From Actinomycetota bacterium (GTDB lineage Bacteria; Actinomycetota; Actinomycetes; Nanopelagicales; Nanopelagicaceae): a stretch of DNA of 46,628 nucleotides. Shown here in pieces: positions 1 through 10,068 of this stretch. How positions within the stretch are numbered: the first letter of the stretch is position 1; each line of letters opens with the position of its first letter. The position numbers and the translations under genes were made by a program. Location of the stretch: assembly GCA_009726135.1 (NCBI GenBank), contig WLIQ01000005.1, positions 1-46,628 on the forward strand, given 5' to 3'. The notes below the pieces were generated by a model. It was not told the origin of the DNA, did not search any database, and worked only from the letters and a program-made list of their open reading frames with translations.

Positions 1-146
1 GTTGATGCTTCTCCACCTGAAAGTGGACCTTGGTATGCAATTGTGTAAGTCTTTACGGCTGCACTAGCTGTTGGTACTGAAGCTACGCCAAAAGCAACGG
101 CTGCAGCAGTAACAATGGCAAGTGAACCCTTGATCTTCTTGTTCAT
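1..146 (-). CDS. ABC transporter substrate-binding protein, N-terminus only (partial)
   Basis: Only the first 48 codons are inside the window; the gene continues past position 1. The start ATG (146-144) follows an AGGAAAGG ribosome site. Residues 1-29 form a typical Sec signal peptide: basic MNKKIK, an alanine/valine-rich core and an ASA cleavage site. The mature part begins AVKTYTIAYQGPLSGGEAS. The IAYQGPLSGG pattern is typical of periplasmic-type binding proteins for branched-chain amino acids (LivK-like, type I fold), so the product probably captures amino acids or amides outside the membrane for an ABC permease. The substrate cannot be told from this fragment. Its leader, between this gene and pdtaR, is unusually structured and is listed separately. 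Confidence 0.8.
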   Translation of the reverse strand, partial: MNKKIKGSLAIVTAAAVAFGVASVPTASAAVKTYTIAYQGPLSGGEAS

Positions 147-167
147 GTAATGCCTTTCCTGTTCTTG

Positions 168-284
168 TGTCCCGGGACAGGGAGGTGAGAAGGGTAACGG
201 CTGGGGTGGGCTAATCACAAGCCCAATTGAACCTGTAAAAGCCAGGTTTAGTTGCAGTTATGTAACGTTTTCACGTACATGCAA
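168..284 (-). promoter_or_regulatory. Structured leader and candidate promoter of the substrate-binding protein gene
   Basis: Reading the minus strand from pdtaR towards the transporter gene there is a possible -35 TTGCAT (284-279) and -10 CATAAC (262-257) with a 16-bp spacer. Two perfect 6-bp hairpins with 7-nt loops follow: AACCTG/CAGGTT (248-230) and TGGGCT/AGCCCA (225-207), separated by 4 nt. A perfect 12-bp palindrome TGTCCCGGGACA lies at 179-168, 21 bp before the start codon. The hairpins and palindrome are seen directly; the promoter is weak and inferred. No U-run follows either hairpin, so they are not ordinary terminators. They may be an attenuation or antitermination leader, and the palindrome may be a repressor operator. 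Confidence 0.45.
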
Positions 285-288
285 ACGA

Positions 289-864
289 TTAGCCTTCCGG
301 TACCGCATCTGGGCTAATTACGGCCTCGGCCACCTGTTTCATGGTCAAGCGGCGGTCCATGGCTGCCCTTTGAATCCAAGAAAAAGCTTCAGGTTCAGAA
401 AGGTTGAGAGCCTTCATTAAAATTCCCTTAGCTCGGTCGATAATTTTTCGAGTCTCAAGTCGATCATGTAAGTCGGCAACTTCTGCCGCTAATGATTTCA
501 TCTGTGTATGCCGACTGATTGCGATTTCAATTGCAGGTACTAAATCACCAATCGTAAATGGTTTAACAACATATGCCATGACACCCGCATCGCGAGCTCG
601 TTCAATCAACTCTCTTTGAGAAAATGCAGTCAACATCAAAACGGGGGCTATTTCAATAATTTTTTCAGCTGCAGATATTCCATCAAGGATTGGCATCTTG
701 ACATCAAGGATTGCTAAATCTGGTTTATGTTCATGAGTTAGATCAATTGCTTCTTGGCCATTGGTAGCCTGAGCAACAACTTCATAACCAGCACCTTGTA
801 ACATTTCAACTAGATCCATACGAATGAGCGCTTCGTCTTCTGCAACGAGAATGCGAACGCTCAT
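289..864 (-). CDS. pdtaR: ANTAR-domain response regulator, PdtaR-like
   Basis: A 191-residue two-domain regulator. Residues 1-120 are a receiver domain with the acidic pair E9-D10, phosphoacceptor D54 (ILDVKMP), T79 and K101 (VVKPF). Residues about 125-185 form an ANTAR RNA-binding domain (DRAKGILMKALNLSEPEAF, then the AMDRRLTMKQVAEAVI helix). Proteins of this architecture are phosphorylated by a histidine kinase (PdtaS in mycobacteria) and bind paired RNA hairpins to prevent transcription termination. The start ATG overlaps GAGAGATGAG; a better AAAGGA site lies further upstream. No kinase gene is present. The position beside pyk and a tRNA-Leu-type gene matches the usual actinobacterial arrangement. 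A structured leader lies directly downstream, in front of the transporter gene. Confidence 0.93.
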   Translation of the reverse strand: MSVRILVAEDEALIRMDLVEMLQGAGYEVVAQATNGQEAIDLTHEHKPDLAILDVKMPILDGISAAEKIIEIAPVLMLTAFSQRELIERARDAGVMAYVVKPFTIGDLVPAIEIAISRHTQMKSLAAEVADLHDRLETRKIIDRAKGILMKALNLSEPEAFSWIQRAAMDRRLTMKQVAEAVISPDAVPEG

Positions 865-917
865 CTCTCATCCATCCTTTCAAACTTTCTGATGACATTC
901 AAAAACAATGTCGATTG

Positions 918-990
918 TGCCCCGAGTCGGATTTGAACCGACACTGTGCAGTGTTTGAGACTGCCCTCTCTACCGTTGGAGTACCGAGGC
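918..990 (-). tRNA. tRNA with anticodon CAA (Leu by codon), short variable loop
   Basis: A complete cloverleaf of 73 nt folds on the minus strand. The acceptor stem is 990-984 paired with 925-919 (two G-U pairs) with discriminator A at 918. The D-stem is CTC/GAG with a GGTAGA-type loop. The anticodon stem is GCAGT/ACTGC around loop CTCAAAC, with U33 at 958 and anticodon CAA at 957-955. The variable loop is only 5 nt (947-943). The T-arm is GTCGG-TTCAAAT-CCGAC. CCA is not fully encoded; CA follows the discriminator. CAA reads the leucine codon UUG, but leucine tRNAs normally carry a long variable arm, which is absent here. The gene lies 28 nt after pyk and 53 nt before pdtaR and may be co-transcribed with them. 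Confidence 0.9.
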
Positions 991-1018
991 CTTTGGTGCT
1001 AAGTCTTCGGCCTCAATC

Positions 1019-2458
1019 TTAGCGGTAAGCCGCAGCTACTCCACCTACTGCATCTCCAACGCGGTGAACGCGCATTGCGTTCGTTGAGCCTGGAATTCCC
1101 GGAGGTGATCCAGCAACAATCATTACTTCATCACCTTTAACCGCACGACCAGAATCGATCAAAACGCTATCTACTAACTTCACCATTTCATCAGTGGCAC
1201 CAACAATCGGCGTCAACATTGATTCTACGCCCCATGAAAGAGCTAGACGGTTGTATGTTCCCGGATCTGGCGTCATTGCAAGAATTGGAATGGAAGAACG
1301 CAGACGTGACATTCGACGAGCTGAATCCCCACTTTGGGTGAAAGCAACTAAATACTTAGCACCGACAATTGCGCCAACTTCCGTAGCGGCCTTTGTGATT
1401 GCACCACCTTTAGTGCGAGGTGGAGTTTTGATTGGGCGGATTCGATCTAGCCCACCTTCTTCGGTTTTTTGAATAATGCGAGCCATAGTTTCAACGGCCT
1501 CAATCGCAAATTCCCCCACACTTGTTTCACCAGAAAGCATCAGCGCATCTGCTCCATCAAGAACGGCATTTGCACAGTCCGTTGCTTCGGCGCGCGTTGG
1601 ACGTGAGTTTGTAATCATGGAATCAAGCATCTGCGTAGCAACAATTACTGGCTTGGCCATATCGCGGGCAAGTTCAACGCACATCTTTTGCACCAACGGA
1701 ACGTCTTCGATAGGTAGTTCAACTCCAAGGTCACCGCGAGCCACCATGATGCCATCGAAGGCTTCAACGATTCCTACAAGATTCTCAACTGCCTGTGGCT
1801 TTTCTATTTTGGCAATTACTGGAACACGAATACCTTCTTCGTCCATAATCTTATGAACATCTTTAATATCCTCGGCGCTTCGCACGAATGAGAGCGCAAT
1901 AAAATCTGCACCTGCACGTAAACCCCAGCGCAGATCGTCAATATCTTTTGTCGATAGAGCTGGAACCGACACGGCCACACCTGGCAAGTTGATTCCTTTG
2001 TTATTGCTTACCGCGCCTGGCTCAATAACTTTAGTGACAACATCATTTCCTTTTACTTCAACAACTTCGACTGTAACTTTTCCATCATCAATAAGAATGC
2101 GATCTCCAGGTTTGCAATCCCCCGGCAATCCCTTGTAGGTCGTTCCAACGCGCTCTTTGGTGCCTTCAACTTCATCCGTTGTGATTGTGAAGATGTCACC
2201 GCGGGCTAAATCATGAGGACCTGCCTTAAATCGAGCAAGGCGAATTTTTGGTCCTTGTAAATCGACAAGAATTGCTACTGGTCGGCCAGCAGCTTTTGCT
2301 GCAGCTCGCACATGATTAAGTCGACCTTGATGTTCTTCATATGAACCATGTGAAAGATTAAGGCGAGCCATATTCATGCCAGCATCAATGAGCTCCTTAA
2401 CTTTTTCAGGAGATTCAACGGCTGGACCCATCGTGCACACAATCTTTGCTCTACGCAT
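1019..2458 (-). CDS. pyk: Pyruvate kinase
   Basis: Catalyses the last step of glycolysis, phosphoenolpyruvate plus ADP to pyruvate plus ATP, in the cytosol. At 479 residues it has normal bacterial length. Visible signatures are the N-terminal CTMGPAVES and MARLNLSHG motifs, the active-site stretch VPVIAKIEKPQAVEN with K217 and E219, the metal ligand D243 in ARGDLG, and VIVATQMLDSMITNSRPTRAE (about 271-291). A B-domain lies roughly at 72-170 and the allosteric C-domain from about 345. The start ATG has an upstream TAAGGTAG ribosome site. It follows gltD by 9 bp, so it probably shares the gltBD transcript, and it is itself followed by the tRNA gene. Confidence 0.98.
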   Translation of the reverse strand: MRRAKIVCTMGPAVESPEKVKELIDAGMNMARLNLSHGSYEEHQGRLNHVRAAAKAAGRPVAILVDLQGPKIRLARFKAGPHDLARGDIFTITTDEVEGTKERVGTTYKGLPGDCKPGDRILIDDGKVTVEVVEVKGNDVVTKVIEPGAVSNNKGINLPGVAVSVPALSTKDIDDLRWGLRAGADFIALSFVRSAEDIKDVHKIMDEEGIRVPVIAKIEKPQAVENLVGIVEAFDGIMVARGDLGVELPIEDVPLVQKMCVELARDMAKPVIVATQMLDSMITNSRPTRAEATDCANAVLDGADALMLSGETSVGEFAIEAVETMARIIQKTEEGGLDRIRPIKTPPRTKGGAITKAATEVGAIVGAKYLVAFTQSGDSARRMSRLRSSIPILAMTPDPGTYNRLALSWGVESMLTPIVGATDEMVKLVDSVLIDSGRAVKGDEVMIVAGSPPGIPGSTNAMRVHRVGDAVGGVAAAYR

Positions 2459-2467
2459 GTGTCTACC

Positions 2468-3922
2468 TTAAACCATTAGTTGACGTGTTGTTGGTTCTAT
2501 CGGAGACGGCAGCTGAGTCTCTCCAGTGAGATATCTATCAACGGCTGCTGCTGCACTTCTTCCTTCTGCTATTGCCCAGACAATAAGTGATTGTCCTCGC
2601 CCTGCATCTCCTGCTACGAAGATTCCTTCTTCACTTGTTTCAAAATCAGCATTACGTGCGATGTTTCCACGATCATCTAACTTCACTTCTAACTGCTTGA
2701 TGAGATCAGATTGTTCTGGACCAGTGAAACCCATTGCTAGGAATACAAAATCTGCTGGTATCTCTTTTTGTGATTGTTCGACTGGCTCGAATTTTCCATT
2801 TTCAAACTTAGTTTCAACAATACGTATCGCGCGTAGGTTTCCATTGGCATCGCCTAGAAACTCTTCGGTGCTCACAGAAAACATACGATTGTCATCTTCT
2901 TCATGAGCACTCGATACTCGATAAATCATTGGATAAGTCGGCCAAGGTTGTGAGTCGGGCCGTTCATCACTTGGACGCGGCATAATTTCGAGTTGAGTGA
3001 TGCTGGCAGCTCCTTGGCGAATCGATGTGCCCAAGCAATCTGCACCAGTGTCGCCGCCCCCGAGAATTACTACATGCTTACCTGCAACATCGATTGGTGA
3101 AACATCAATTTCACCTAACGCTTGCTTGTTTCCCCAAGGTAAGAACTCCATGGCTTGGTAAATTCCCTTTAGTTCGCGGCCAGGAACCGGCAAGTCACGC
3201 CATTTGGTTGCACCAACGGCCAAGACAATTGCATCGTACTTCTTGCGTAGATCAGCACCTGTTACTTCAGTACCTACATCGACTCCAGCGCGAAAACGTG
3301 TTCCCTCTTTTTCCATCTGTTCTAAGCGGCGATCAAGAATATGCTTTTCCATTTTAAATTCAGGAATTCCATAACGGAGTAATCCGCCAATTTTATCCGC
3401 GCGCTCATACACGGCAACTGTGTGCCCAGCGCGCGTTAGCTGCTGAGCTGTAGCCAAACCAGCCGGGCCAGAGCCAACTACGGCAACTGTCTTTCCGCTA
3501 ATGCGGTCTGGTGCTAAGGGTTTTACTTCTCCAGCTTCAAAAGCTTCTTCAATTGTACGAAGTTCAACTTGCTTGATCGTGACAGCGTCACGATTGATAG
3601 CAACAACGCAAGCGGTTTCACAAGGTGCTGGACATAAGCGCCCGGTGAACTCGGGAAAATTATTTGTTGCATGCAGCCGGTTAATTGCTTCAACCTTGTC
3701 ACCGCGCCAAATCAAATCATTCCATTCTGGGATTAAATTGCCGAGTGGGCATCCTGAATGGCAAAAAGGAATTCCGCAGTCCATGCACCGGCCAGCTTGT
3801 TTCTGAAGATGTTCGAAACTCTGTGGTTCATAGACTTCGCGCCAATCTTGAATTCGTACGTCGACTGGGCGACGTGTTGGAACTTCGCGAGCTGTAGTCA
3901 TAAATCCTCTTGGATCAGCCAT
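2468..3922 (-). CDS. gltD: Glutamate synthase small (beta) subunit
   Basis: Supplies electrons from NADPH to the large subunit GltB, for glutamine plus 2-oxoglutarate to two glutamates. The N-terminal [4Fe-4S] region has cysteines near residues 46, 49, 54 and 58 ([16 protein letters not shown]) and a second group at 97, 101 and 105. An FAD-binding GSGPAG lies at 150-155, and an NADPH-binding [11 protein letters not shown] lies later. I chose the ATG at 3922 (484 aa) because GGAGGT sits 8 nt upstream; a TTG nine bases further up would bury this site. The gene overlaps the end of gltB by 8 bp, which implies translational coupling. Confidence 0.97.
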   Translation of the reverse strand: MADPRGFMTTAREVPTRRPVDVRIQDWREVYEPQSFEHLQKQAGRCMDCGIPFCHSGCPLGNLIPEWNDLIWRGDKVEAINRLHATNNFPEFTGRLCPAPCETACVVAINRDAVTIKQVELRTIEEAFEAGEVKPLAPDRISGKTVAVVGSGPAGLATAQQLTRAGHTVAVYERADKIGGLLRYGIPEFKMEKHILDRRLEQMEKEGTRFRAGVDVGTEVTGADLRKKYDAIVLAVGATKWRDLPVPGRELKGIYQAMEFLPWGNKQALGEIDVSPIDVAGKHVVILGGGDTGADCLGTSIRQGAASITQLEIMPRPSDERPDSQPWPTYPMIYRVSSAHEEDDNRMFSVSTEEFLGDANGNLRAIRIVETKFENGKFEPVEQSQKEIPADFVFLAMGFTGPEQSDLIKQLEVKLDDRGNIARNADFETSEEGIFVAGDAGRGQSLIVWAIAEGRSAAAAVDRYLTGETQLPSPIEPTTRQLMV

Positions 3923-6900
3923 TTGCGGCAACCTCCATAACTAATTCATCAACCGGTAAACCCTCACGTGTTGCCCGGGCCATCGCTTCTAGAACTCGTG
4001 CGTAATCTCGAGGCATAACTAATGAGATGCGAGTCAGTGCAAGCTCCCAATCCTTCAATAGGTCTAGGGCTACTGGTGAACTTGTTTCGCCAGCAAATGC
4101 GCTGATAAGAGCCCGCACGTTATCTTTTTGATCTGCAGGCACTGCCAAGATATCGACCATATCTGTATTTACGTTCATCGGATCAAGATCCAAAACAAAT
4201 GCACGTCCTCCGGACATACCCGCAGCAAAATTTCGTCCGGTTCGACCAAGAACAACAACTATTCCGCCAGTCATGTATTCACATCCATGATCACCGATAC
4301 CTTCAACAATTGCTGTGGCACCAGAGTTGCGGACACAGAAACGTTCACCGACAACACCGCGAATCATTATCTGTCCTGAAGTTGCACCATAACCGATGAC
4401 ATTTCCAGCAATAACATTTTCAAAAGAATTAAATGTTGATTTCTCATCAGGCCGAACAATGACTCGGCCACCGGAAATTCCTTTACCAACATAGTCATTT
4501 GAATCGCCGAATAGACGAATTGTCAGACCACGTGGAATAAATGCACCCAGAGACTGTCCAGCTGAACCGTGCAGAGTTACATCGATCGTGTCATCAGGTA
4601 GTCCTGACCCGCCATGCATACGAGTAATTTCTGCGCCCAACATTGTTCCCACTGTGCGGTTCACATTTCGTACTGGAAGATCAATGCGCACTAATTCTTT
4701 TCGCTCTAATGCGGCTTCTGAAAGAGAAATGAGGGTGTTATCCAAAGCTGCATCTAGGCCATGGTCTTGCTTGGTCGTATTGTGCAGCGGACTTACAACA
4801 TCCGGGCGCAGAAGCAATGGTGCAAGATCTAATCCGCTTGCCTTCCAGTGATCAACAGCAGCCTTAGTGTTGAGATACTCGACATGACCAACTGCTTCTA
4901 ACAAAGTCTTAAAGCCCAAACTTGCCAAAATCTCGCGGACTTCTTCGGCAATGTATTCAAAGAAAGTTTCAACAAACTCTGGCTTGCCACTAAAACGCTT
5001 ACGAAGTTCTGGATTTTGAGTTGCCACACCTACAGGGCAAGTATCAAGGTGACACACACGCATCATGATGCACCCTGAAACAACGAGTGGCGCAGTTGCA
5101 AATCCAAACTCTTCAGCTCCAAGAAGAGCTGCAATAACAACATCGCGACCAGTTTTTAACTGGCCATCAGTTTGAACAACGATGCGATCGCGAAGATTAT
5201 TAAGTAAAAGGGTTTGCTGGGTTTCAGCTAAGCCAAGTTCCCAAGGTGCTCCAGCATGCTTCAGTGATGTCAATGGAGAAGCTCCGGTGCCACCATCATG
5301 ACCAGAAATTAGAACAACATCGGCGTGGGCTTTACTCACACCGGCCGCAACAGTTCCAACACCAACTTCTGCAACAAGCTTGACATGTACACGAGCATTC
5401 TTGTTTGCATTCTTTAAGTCATGGATGAGTTGAGCTAAGTCTTCAATTGAATAAATATCATGATGCGGTGGCGGCGAAATAAGCCCGACTCCTGGTGTTG
5501 AATAACGTACTTTTGCAACCCATGGATAAACCTTGTTGCCTGGCAACTGTCCACCTTCGCCAGGCTTGGCTCCCTGTGCAATTTTAATTTGAATATCATC
5601 TGAGTTAACGAGGTAATCACTGGTAACGCCAAATCGACCCGAAGCAACTTGTTTGATTGCTGAGCGCTTTGAATCACCATTTGCCATAGGCAAGTAACGA
5701 TCTGGGTCTTCTCCGCCTTCGCCAGTGTTTGATTTGCCCCCAATGCGGTTCATTGCAATCGCCAATGTTTCATGGGCTTCTTGGGAAACTGAACCATATG
5801 ACATTGCGCCGGTTGAAAAGCGCTTAATGATTTCTGATACGGATTCGACTTCGTCAATAGAAATTGGTGGGCGAATTTCACCATTAAATTCAAATAATCC
5901 GCGTAAAGTCATTAATCGCGCACTTTGATCATTGACCCGATCTGTGTAACGCTTAAATACGTCGTAGCGCTTATTACGGGTTGAGTGCTGCAATGTAAAC
6001 ACTGTCTCTGGATCAAAGAGGTGAGGTTCACCTTCGCGACGCCACTGATATTCCCCGCCGATTGGAAGTCGCTTTGTACCTGGAATTGCTCCTCCGGGTG
6101 GATATGCAATGTGATGGCGTGCGATGGTTTCTTGCGCAATTACATCAAGGCTCACGCCGCCTAAACGTGATGTTGTCCCAACGAAATACTCATCAACAAC
6201 TTCTTTACTCAAGCCAATAGCTTCAAATACCTGTGCGCCAGTGTAAGAAGCGATTGTGCTAATACCCATCTTGGACATCACCTTGAGAACGCCTTTACCT
6301 AAACTCTTTATTAAGTTCCGCACAGCTTTTTCTGGAGTAATTCCAGTGATGACACCTTGCAAGACTAAATCTTCAGCAGTTTCCATAGCTAAATATGGAT
6401 TAACGGCTGCTGCGCCGTATCCAATCAATAACGCAACATGATGCACTTCGCGAACATCACCAGCTTCGATAACTAGGCCGACCTTAGTACGTGTCTTTTC
6501 GCGAATCAGATGGTGGTGAACAGCAGAAGTTAAAAGTAGAGAAGGAATTGGGGCTTCTTCTGCGTCAGCGTCGCGATCTGATAGAACAATTATGCGGGCA
6601 CCATCGCTAATTGCCTGTGATACTTCTGTTTTGATCTCTTCTAACCGCTCGCGCAGTGAATCGCCACCATCGGCTACGAAAAATAGCCCCCGAATAACAT
6701 GAGCGGCTAAACCTGGATAGTCACCATCGGCATTGACGTGAATAATCTTTGCGAGTTCATCATTATCTATTACTGGAAATTCTAGAGAAATCTGACGACA
6801 GCTACTTGGACCAGGATCTAGCAAATTATGTTCTGGTCCCATTGAAGTTCCAAGACTTGTGACTAACTCTTCGCGAATTGCATCAAGCGGCGGATTGGTA

Positions 6901-8432
6901 ACTTGGGCAAATAACTGTGAGAAATAATCAAAAATTAATCGCGGCTTATCGGAAAGCGCGGCGATAGGAGTATCTGTTCCCATTGAGCCAAGGGCCTCAA
7001 GCCCATTCTTTGCCATCGGTGTAATAAGGATGCGCACTTCTTCTTCTGTGTAACCAAATGCTCGTTGACGACGCAAAACCGAAGAGTGGGGATAAACAAT
7101 ATGTTCGCGCGAAGGAAGATCACTGAGCTTAACCATTCCGGCATGTAACCAGTCGCTGTAAGGAGCAGCTGCAGCTAAATCATCTTTAATTTCACCATCT
7201 TCGATAATGCGGCCTGCTTCAATATCAACTAAAAACATCTTGCCTGGTTGTAAGCGACCCTTCCGAGCAATGTTTTGCGCAGGAATGTCTAAAACACCAA
7301 CCTCTGAAGCAAGAACAACAAGACCATCGTTAGTTACCCAAAAACGAGATGGACGAAGCCCATTTCGATCTAGGACTGCACCAACTTGATGACCGTCAGT
7401 AAAAGTTACACACGCTGGTCCATCCCAAGGCTCCATGAGTGATGCGTGGAATGCATAGAAGTCACGGCGATTTTGCGGCATAGTTTCGTGATTTTCCCAA
7501 GCTTCAGGAATCATCATTAAAACTGCGTGCGGTAGCGATCGTCCACCTAAATAGAGAAGCTCTAGGACTTCATCAAATGATGCAGAATCACTGCCCGACA
7601 TTTCAACAATCGGAAATAATCTTTTGAGATCGCCGGGAATTAGATCACTTGCAAGCAGAGATTCCCGCGCACGCATCCAGTTTCGGTTTCCCTTCACTGT
7701 ATTAATTTCCCCATTGTGTGCGATGAAACGATAAGGATGAGCTAGTGGCCAGGAAGGAAATGTATTAGTTGAAAAGCGTGAGTGAACTAGTGCTAAAGGA
7801 GATTCAACTCGCACATCAGATAAATCTGGAAAAAACTCTTCAAGTTGACCCGTCGTAAGCATTCCCTTGTAGACAATTGTTTGAGAAGAAAGGGATGGGA
7901 AATAGAGTTTGAGTCCGTGTTCAGCGCGTTTGCGCAAACAGAATGCCAGACGATCAAGTGCCAACCCAGTCTCACCATTTATACCTGAAAGAAATAACTG
8001 TTGAAAACTTGGCATGACAGAAAGCGCAGTTTTCCCAAGTGAAGATGCGTTAATAGGGAGTTCTCGCCAACCTAAAACATTGAGGCCCTCTTCTACTGCA
8101 AGCTTTTCGATTGCACTTTTAATTTCTACGCCTTGTTCTACAAATGCGATTCCTGTGGCATAAGCACCAGCAGCCGGTAATTTAAAATCTGTGACATCTT
8201 GAAAAAATCTATCGGGAATTCGGATAAGAATTCCAGCACCGTCACCGCTATCTGGTTCAGCACCTGAAGCACCGCGATGTTCAAGATTGCGCAAAGCAGT
8301 GAGAGCTTTTTCAACAATTTCATGTGTTGCAACTTTGTTGAGCGTTGCCACCATTGCGACACCGCAAGCGTCATGTTCTTGCGCAGGGTTATAAAGACCT
8401 TGCGCTTGCGGATAATTGGAAGTCAATGCCAC
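3915..8432 (-). CDS. gltB: Glutamate synthase large (alpha) subunit
   Basis: Central enzyme of ammonia assimilation. I set the start at a GTG (8432-8430, 1505 aa), preceded by AGGAG at 9 nt. This leaves a 22-residue propeptide before C23 ([11 protein letters not shown]), the N-terminal nucleophile of the class II glutaminase domain that is exposed by self-cleavage. The glutaminase domain covers roughly 23-400, followed by the central domain, the FMN-binding synthase domain ([15 protein letters not shown]) and a [3Fe-4S] cysteine cluster ([12 protein letters not shown]). The C-terminal GXGXG beta-helix domain has motifs such as GGRVIVRP and GGIVVVLG. The reading frame stays open 55 codons further upstream, but that part has no family similarity. 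GltD follows with an 8-bp overlap. Confidence 0.97.
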   Translation of the reverse strand: MALTSNYPQAQGLYNPAQEHDACGVAMVATLNKVATHEIVEKALTALRNLEHRGASGAEPDSGDGAGILIRIPDRFFQDVTDFKLPAAGAYATGIAFVEQGVEIKSAIEKLAVEEGLNVLGWRELPINASSLGKTALSVMPSFQQLFLSGINGETGLALDRLAFCLRKRAEHGLKLYFPSLSSQTIVYKGMLTTGQLEEFFPDLSDVRVESPLALVHSRFSTNTFPSWPLAHPYRFIAHNGEINTVKGNRNWMRARESLLASDLIPGDLKRLFPIVEMSGSDSASFDEVLELLYLGGRSLPHAVLMMIPEAWENHETMPQNRRDFYAFHASLMEPWDGPACVTFTDGHQVGAVLDRNGLRPSRFWVTNDGLVVLASEVGVLDIPAQNIARKGRLQPGKMFLVDIEAGRIIEDGEIKDDLAAAAPYSDWLHAGMVKLSDLPSREHIVYPHSSVLRRQRAFGYTEEEVRILITPMAKNGLEALGSMGTDTPIAALSDKPRLIFDYFSQLFAQVTNPPLDAIREELVTSLGTSMGPEHNLLDPGPSSCRQISLEFPVIDNDELAKIIHVNADGDYPGLAAHVIRGLFFVADGGDSLRERLEEIKTEVSQAISDGARIIVLSDRDADAEEAPIPSLLLTSAVHHHLIREKTRTKVGLVIEAGDVREVHHVALLIGYGAAAVNPYLAMETAEDLVLQGVITGITPEKAVRNLIKSLGKGVLKVMSKMGISTIASYTGAQVFEAIGLSKEVVDEYFVGTTSRLGGVSLDVIAQETIARHHIAYPPGGAIPGTKRLPIGGEYQWRREGEPHLFDPETVFTLQHSTRNKRYDVFKRYTDRVNDQSARLMTLRGLFEFNGEIRPPISIDEVESVSEIIKRFSTGAMSYGSVSQEAHETLAIAMNRIGGKSNTGEGGEDPDRYLPMANGDSKRSAIKQVASGRFGVTSDYLVNSDDIQIKIAQGAKPGEGGQLPGNKVYPWVAKVRYSTPGVGLISPPPHHDIYSIEDLAQLIHDLKNANKNARVHVKLVAEVGVGTVAAGVSKAHADVVLISGHDGGTGASPLTSLKHAGAPWELGLAETQQTLLLNNLRDRIVVQTDGQLKTGRDVVIAALLGAEEFGFATAPLVVSGCIMMRVCHLDTCPVGVATQNPELRKRFSGKPEFVETFFEYIAEEVREILASLGFKTLLEAVGHVEYLNTKAAVDHWKASGLDLAPLLLRPDVVSPLHNTTKQDHGLDAALDNTLISLSEAALERKELVRIDLPVRNVNRTVGTMLGAEITRMHGGSGLPDDTIDVTLHGSAGQSLGAFIPRGLTIRLFGDSNDYVGKGISGGRVIVRPDEKSTFNSFENVIAGNVIGYGATSGQIMIRGVVGERFCVRNSGATAIVEGIGDHGCEYMTGGIVVVLGRTGRNFAAGMSGGRAFVLDLDPMNVNTDMVDILAVPADQKDNVRALISAFAGETSSPVALDLLKDWELALTRISLVMPRDYARVLEAMARATREGLPVDELVMEVAANG

Positions 8433-8529
8433 GGCGTAGAGCTCCTGTTGTCGAATATGAATTGCGGGACAACCTTGGCCCAGTAGTGCTGGCAAAGAGT
8501 AGCAACAAATGGGCCACTTCTTGAAGTAT

Positions 8530-9237
8530 CTAAATCCCTGAAATGTTCGCAATCTGGCCAATTGCTGCAGTGATGAGCATGCCAAGACATCCGCCAATGA
8601 TCACTCGAATTGTTGGTATGAGAACTTTTGAGCCGGCAGTTCGAGCGCTGATAATGCCAGTTAGCACTAAGCCTACAATCGTGAAAACAACAATGCTCCA
8701 AGCCTTGGCCCCAAGTGTCGGAGCAAAGGCCCCAATAAATGGAACGAAGCCACCGACAGTAAAACTTAAAGCCGAGGCGATCGCTGCTTGCACGGGCTTG
8801 GCTTTTGTATGTGGATGCTGACCTAATTCATCACGTAGATGCGCAGCAAGTGGATCCTTTTTGTGCATCTCTTGCGCAACGGTCATCGCAAGTTCAGGAG
8901 AAAGTCCTCGTGCAATATAGATATGTTGCAGTTCAATGAGTTCGCCCTCTGGATCAGCTGCCAAATGTTCAATCTCTAATAAACGATCCGACTCTTCAAC
9001 ATCATTTTGCGAACGGACTGAAACATATTCACCCACTGCCATCGACATGGCGCCCGCAGAGATTCCAGCAAGGCCAGCAGTAATAAGAAAATCATTTTTA
9101 CCTGCAGCTGCAACGCCAATCATGAGGGATGCCGTAGAAACCAAACCATCGTTTGCACCTAAGACTGCCGCCCGCAACCAACCCGCACGATGAGTGCGAT
9201 GGTGCAGGTTGCGTTGGTATACATCTTCAAGGGCCAT
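8530..9237 (-). CDS. VIT1/CCC1 family metal transporter
   Basis: A 235-residue membrane protein of the VIT1/CCC1 (DUF125) family, whose members move Fe2+ or Mn2+ across membranes. The family signature is clear near the N-terminus ([20 protein letters not shown], about 20-39), followed by a second helix ([20 protein letters not shown]). A soluble, acidic helical segment (about 80-145) has the EE/DP pattern of the metal-binding loop. Three further membrane helices form the C-terminal half (about 150-230). Which metal it carries, and in which direction, cannot be read from sequence. It lies between gltB (97 bp downstream) and lgt (21 bp upstream) and has no functional link to either that I can see. 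Confidence 0.9.
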   Translation of the reverse strand: MALEDVYQRNLHHRTHRAGWLRAAVLGANDGLVSTASLMIGVAAAGKNDFLITAGLAGISAGAMSMAVGEYVSVRSQNDVEESDRLLEIEHLAADPEGELIELQHIYIARGLSPELAMTVAQEMHKKDPLAAHLRDELGQHPHTKAKPVQAAIASALSFTVGGFVPFIGAFAPTLGAKAWSIVVFTIVGLVLTGIISARTAGSKVLIPTIRVIIGGCLGMLITAAIGQIANISGI

Positions 9238-9258
9238 AGAAATCAGCCTACCCGAAAG

Positions 9259-10065
9259 CTATTGGGCTTTCTTTGATTGAATCCGAAATGTCACTGCTGC
9301 ACCAAAAATTGCGAGCAAGCTGACCCATATATTCAGGCGTAATCCCCCAATAATGTGAGCAGTATCAATACGAATCGATTCAATTGCAAGCCGACCCATC
9401 GAATAACCAAGTACGTAAAGCGTAAACATCTGACCTGACTTGAAACGGTGGGCATATTTAATAAGTACAAAGGCCAATATCGTGCACCAGATCGATTCGT
9501 AGAGAAATGTTGGGTGGAAACTCTCGAATGTGGAATAACCAGTTGGGCGAAATCGAGCGGGAACTTCTAGAGCCCACGGCGCTTGTAATGGCCTACCGAA
9601 GAGTTCGATATTGAACCAATTTCCAAATCGCCCTATCGCTTGAGCAAATAGAACACCGGGTACAAGAGAATCCAAAAAAATTCCAAATGTAGGAAGTTCA
9701 ATTTTCTTAGCAAGCTGGCGATAACGCACCCATGCTGCTGCAGCCCCTAAAGAGATCGCTCCCCAAATTCCGAGACCACCCTGCCAAATTTTGATTGCAT
9801 CCATGGGATGTCCATTGGCGCCAAAGTATGCATCAGGTGAAGTGATGAGGTGATAAATACGACCACCAACAATTCCAAATGGAACGGCAGTAATAGCAAC
9901 CTCTGAAACAACAGATCTGCCATTGAGCGTATGAGAACGAAAACGTTTGTCACCAAGCCATACTGCTATCGCTATTCCGGTAATGATACTTAAAGCATAA
10001 AAATGTATCGTCAGTGGCCCCAGTTCCAACGAAGATATCGTCGGAGATGGAATTGCGCGAATCAA
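9259..10065 (-). CDS. lgt: Prolipoprotein diacylglyceryl transferase
   Basis: Transfers diacylglycerol from phosphatidylglycerol to the lipobox cysteine of prolipoproteins, the first step of lipoprotein maturation, in the cytoplasmic membrane. It has 268 residues with about seven membrane helices. The Lgt signature AIGRFGNWFNIELFGRP (about 143-159) includes the likely catalytic R146 and E154. H72 (GGRIYH) and the HPTFLYES motif are also conserved. The start is TTG (10065), with a GAGG about 10 nt upstream, just 3 bp after the DsbA-like gene. The second maturation enzyme, LspA, is also in this window. Association of lgt with trpA matches mycobacteria and streptomycetes. Confidence 0.96.
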   Translation of the reverse strand: MIRAIPSPTISSLELGPLTIHFYALSIITGIAIAVWLGDKRFRSHTLNGRSVVSEVAITAVPFGIVGGRIYHLITSPDAYFGANGHPMDAIKIWQGGLGIWGAISLGAAAAWVRYRQLAKKIELPTFGIFLDSLVPGVLFAQAIGRFGNWFNIELFGRPLQAPWALEVPARFRPTGYSTFESFHPTFLYESIWCTILAFVLIKYAHRFKSGQMFTLYVLGYSMGRLAIESIRIDTAHIIGGLRLNIWVSLLAIFGAAVTFRIQSKKAQ

Positions 10066-10068
10066 GGG

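Noticed and set aside
918..990. Reading the tRNA anticodon as CUC (Glu)
   Set aside because: Shifting the loop by two bases destroys the anticodon stem; only the GCAGT/ACTGC stem pairs fully, giving CAA.
5435..5743. 102-codon minus-strand frame inside gltB
   Set aside because: It lies in another frame of the well-conserved gltB synthase domain, with no ribosome site or recognisable domain.
8433..8597. 55-residue N-terminal extension of gltB
   Set aside because: It overlaps the end of the VIT family gene, has no family similarity, and the GTG at 8432 has a good ribosome site and the expected propeptide length.
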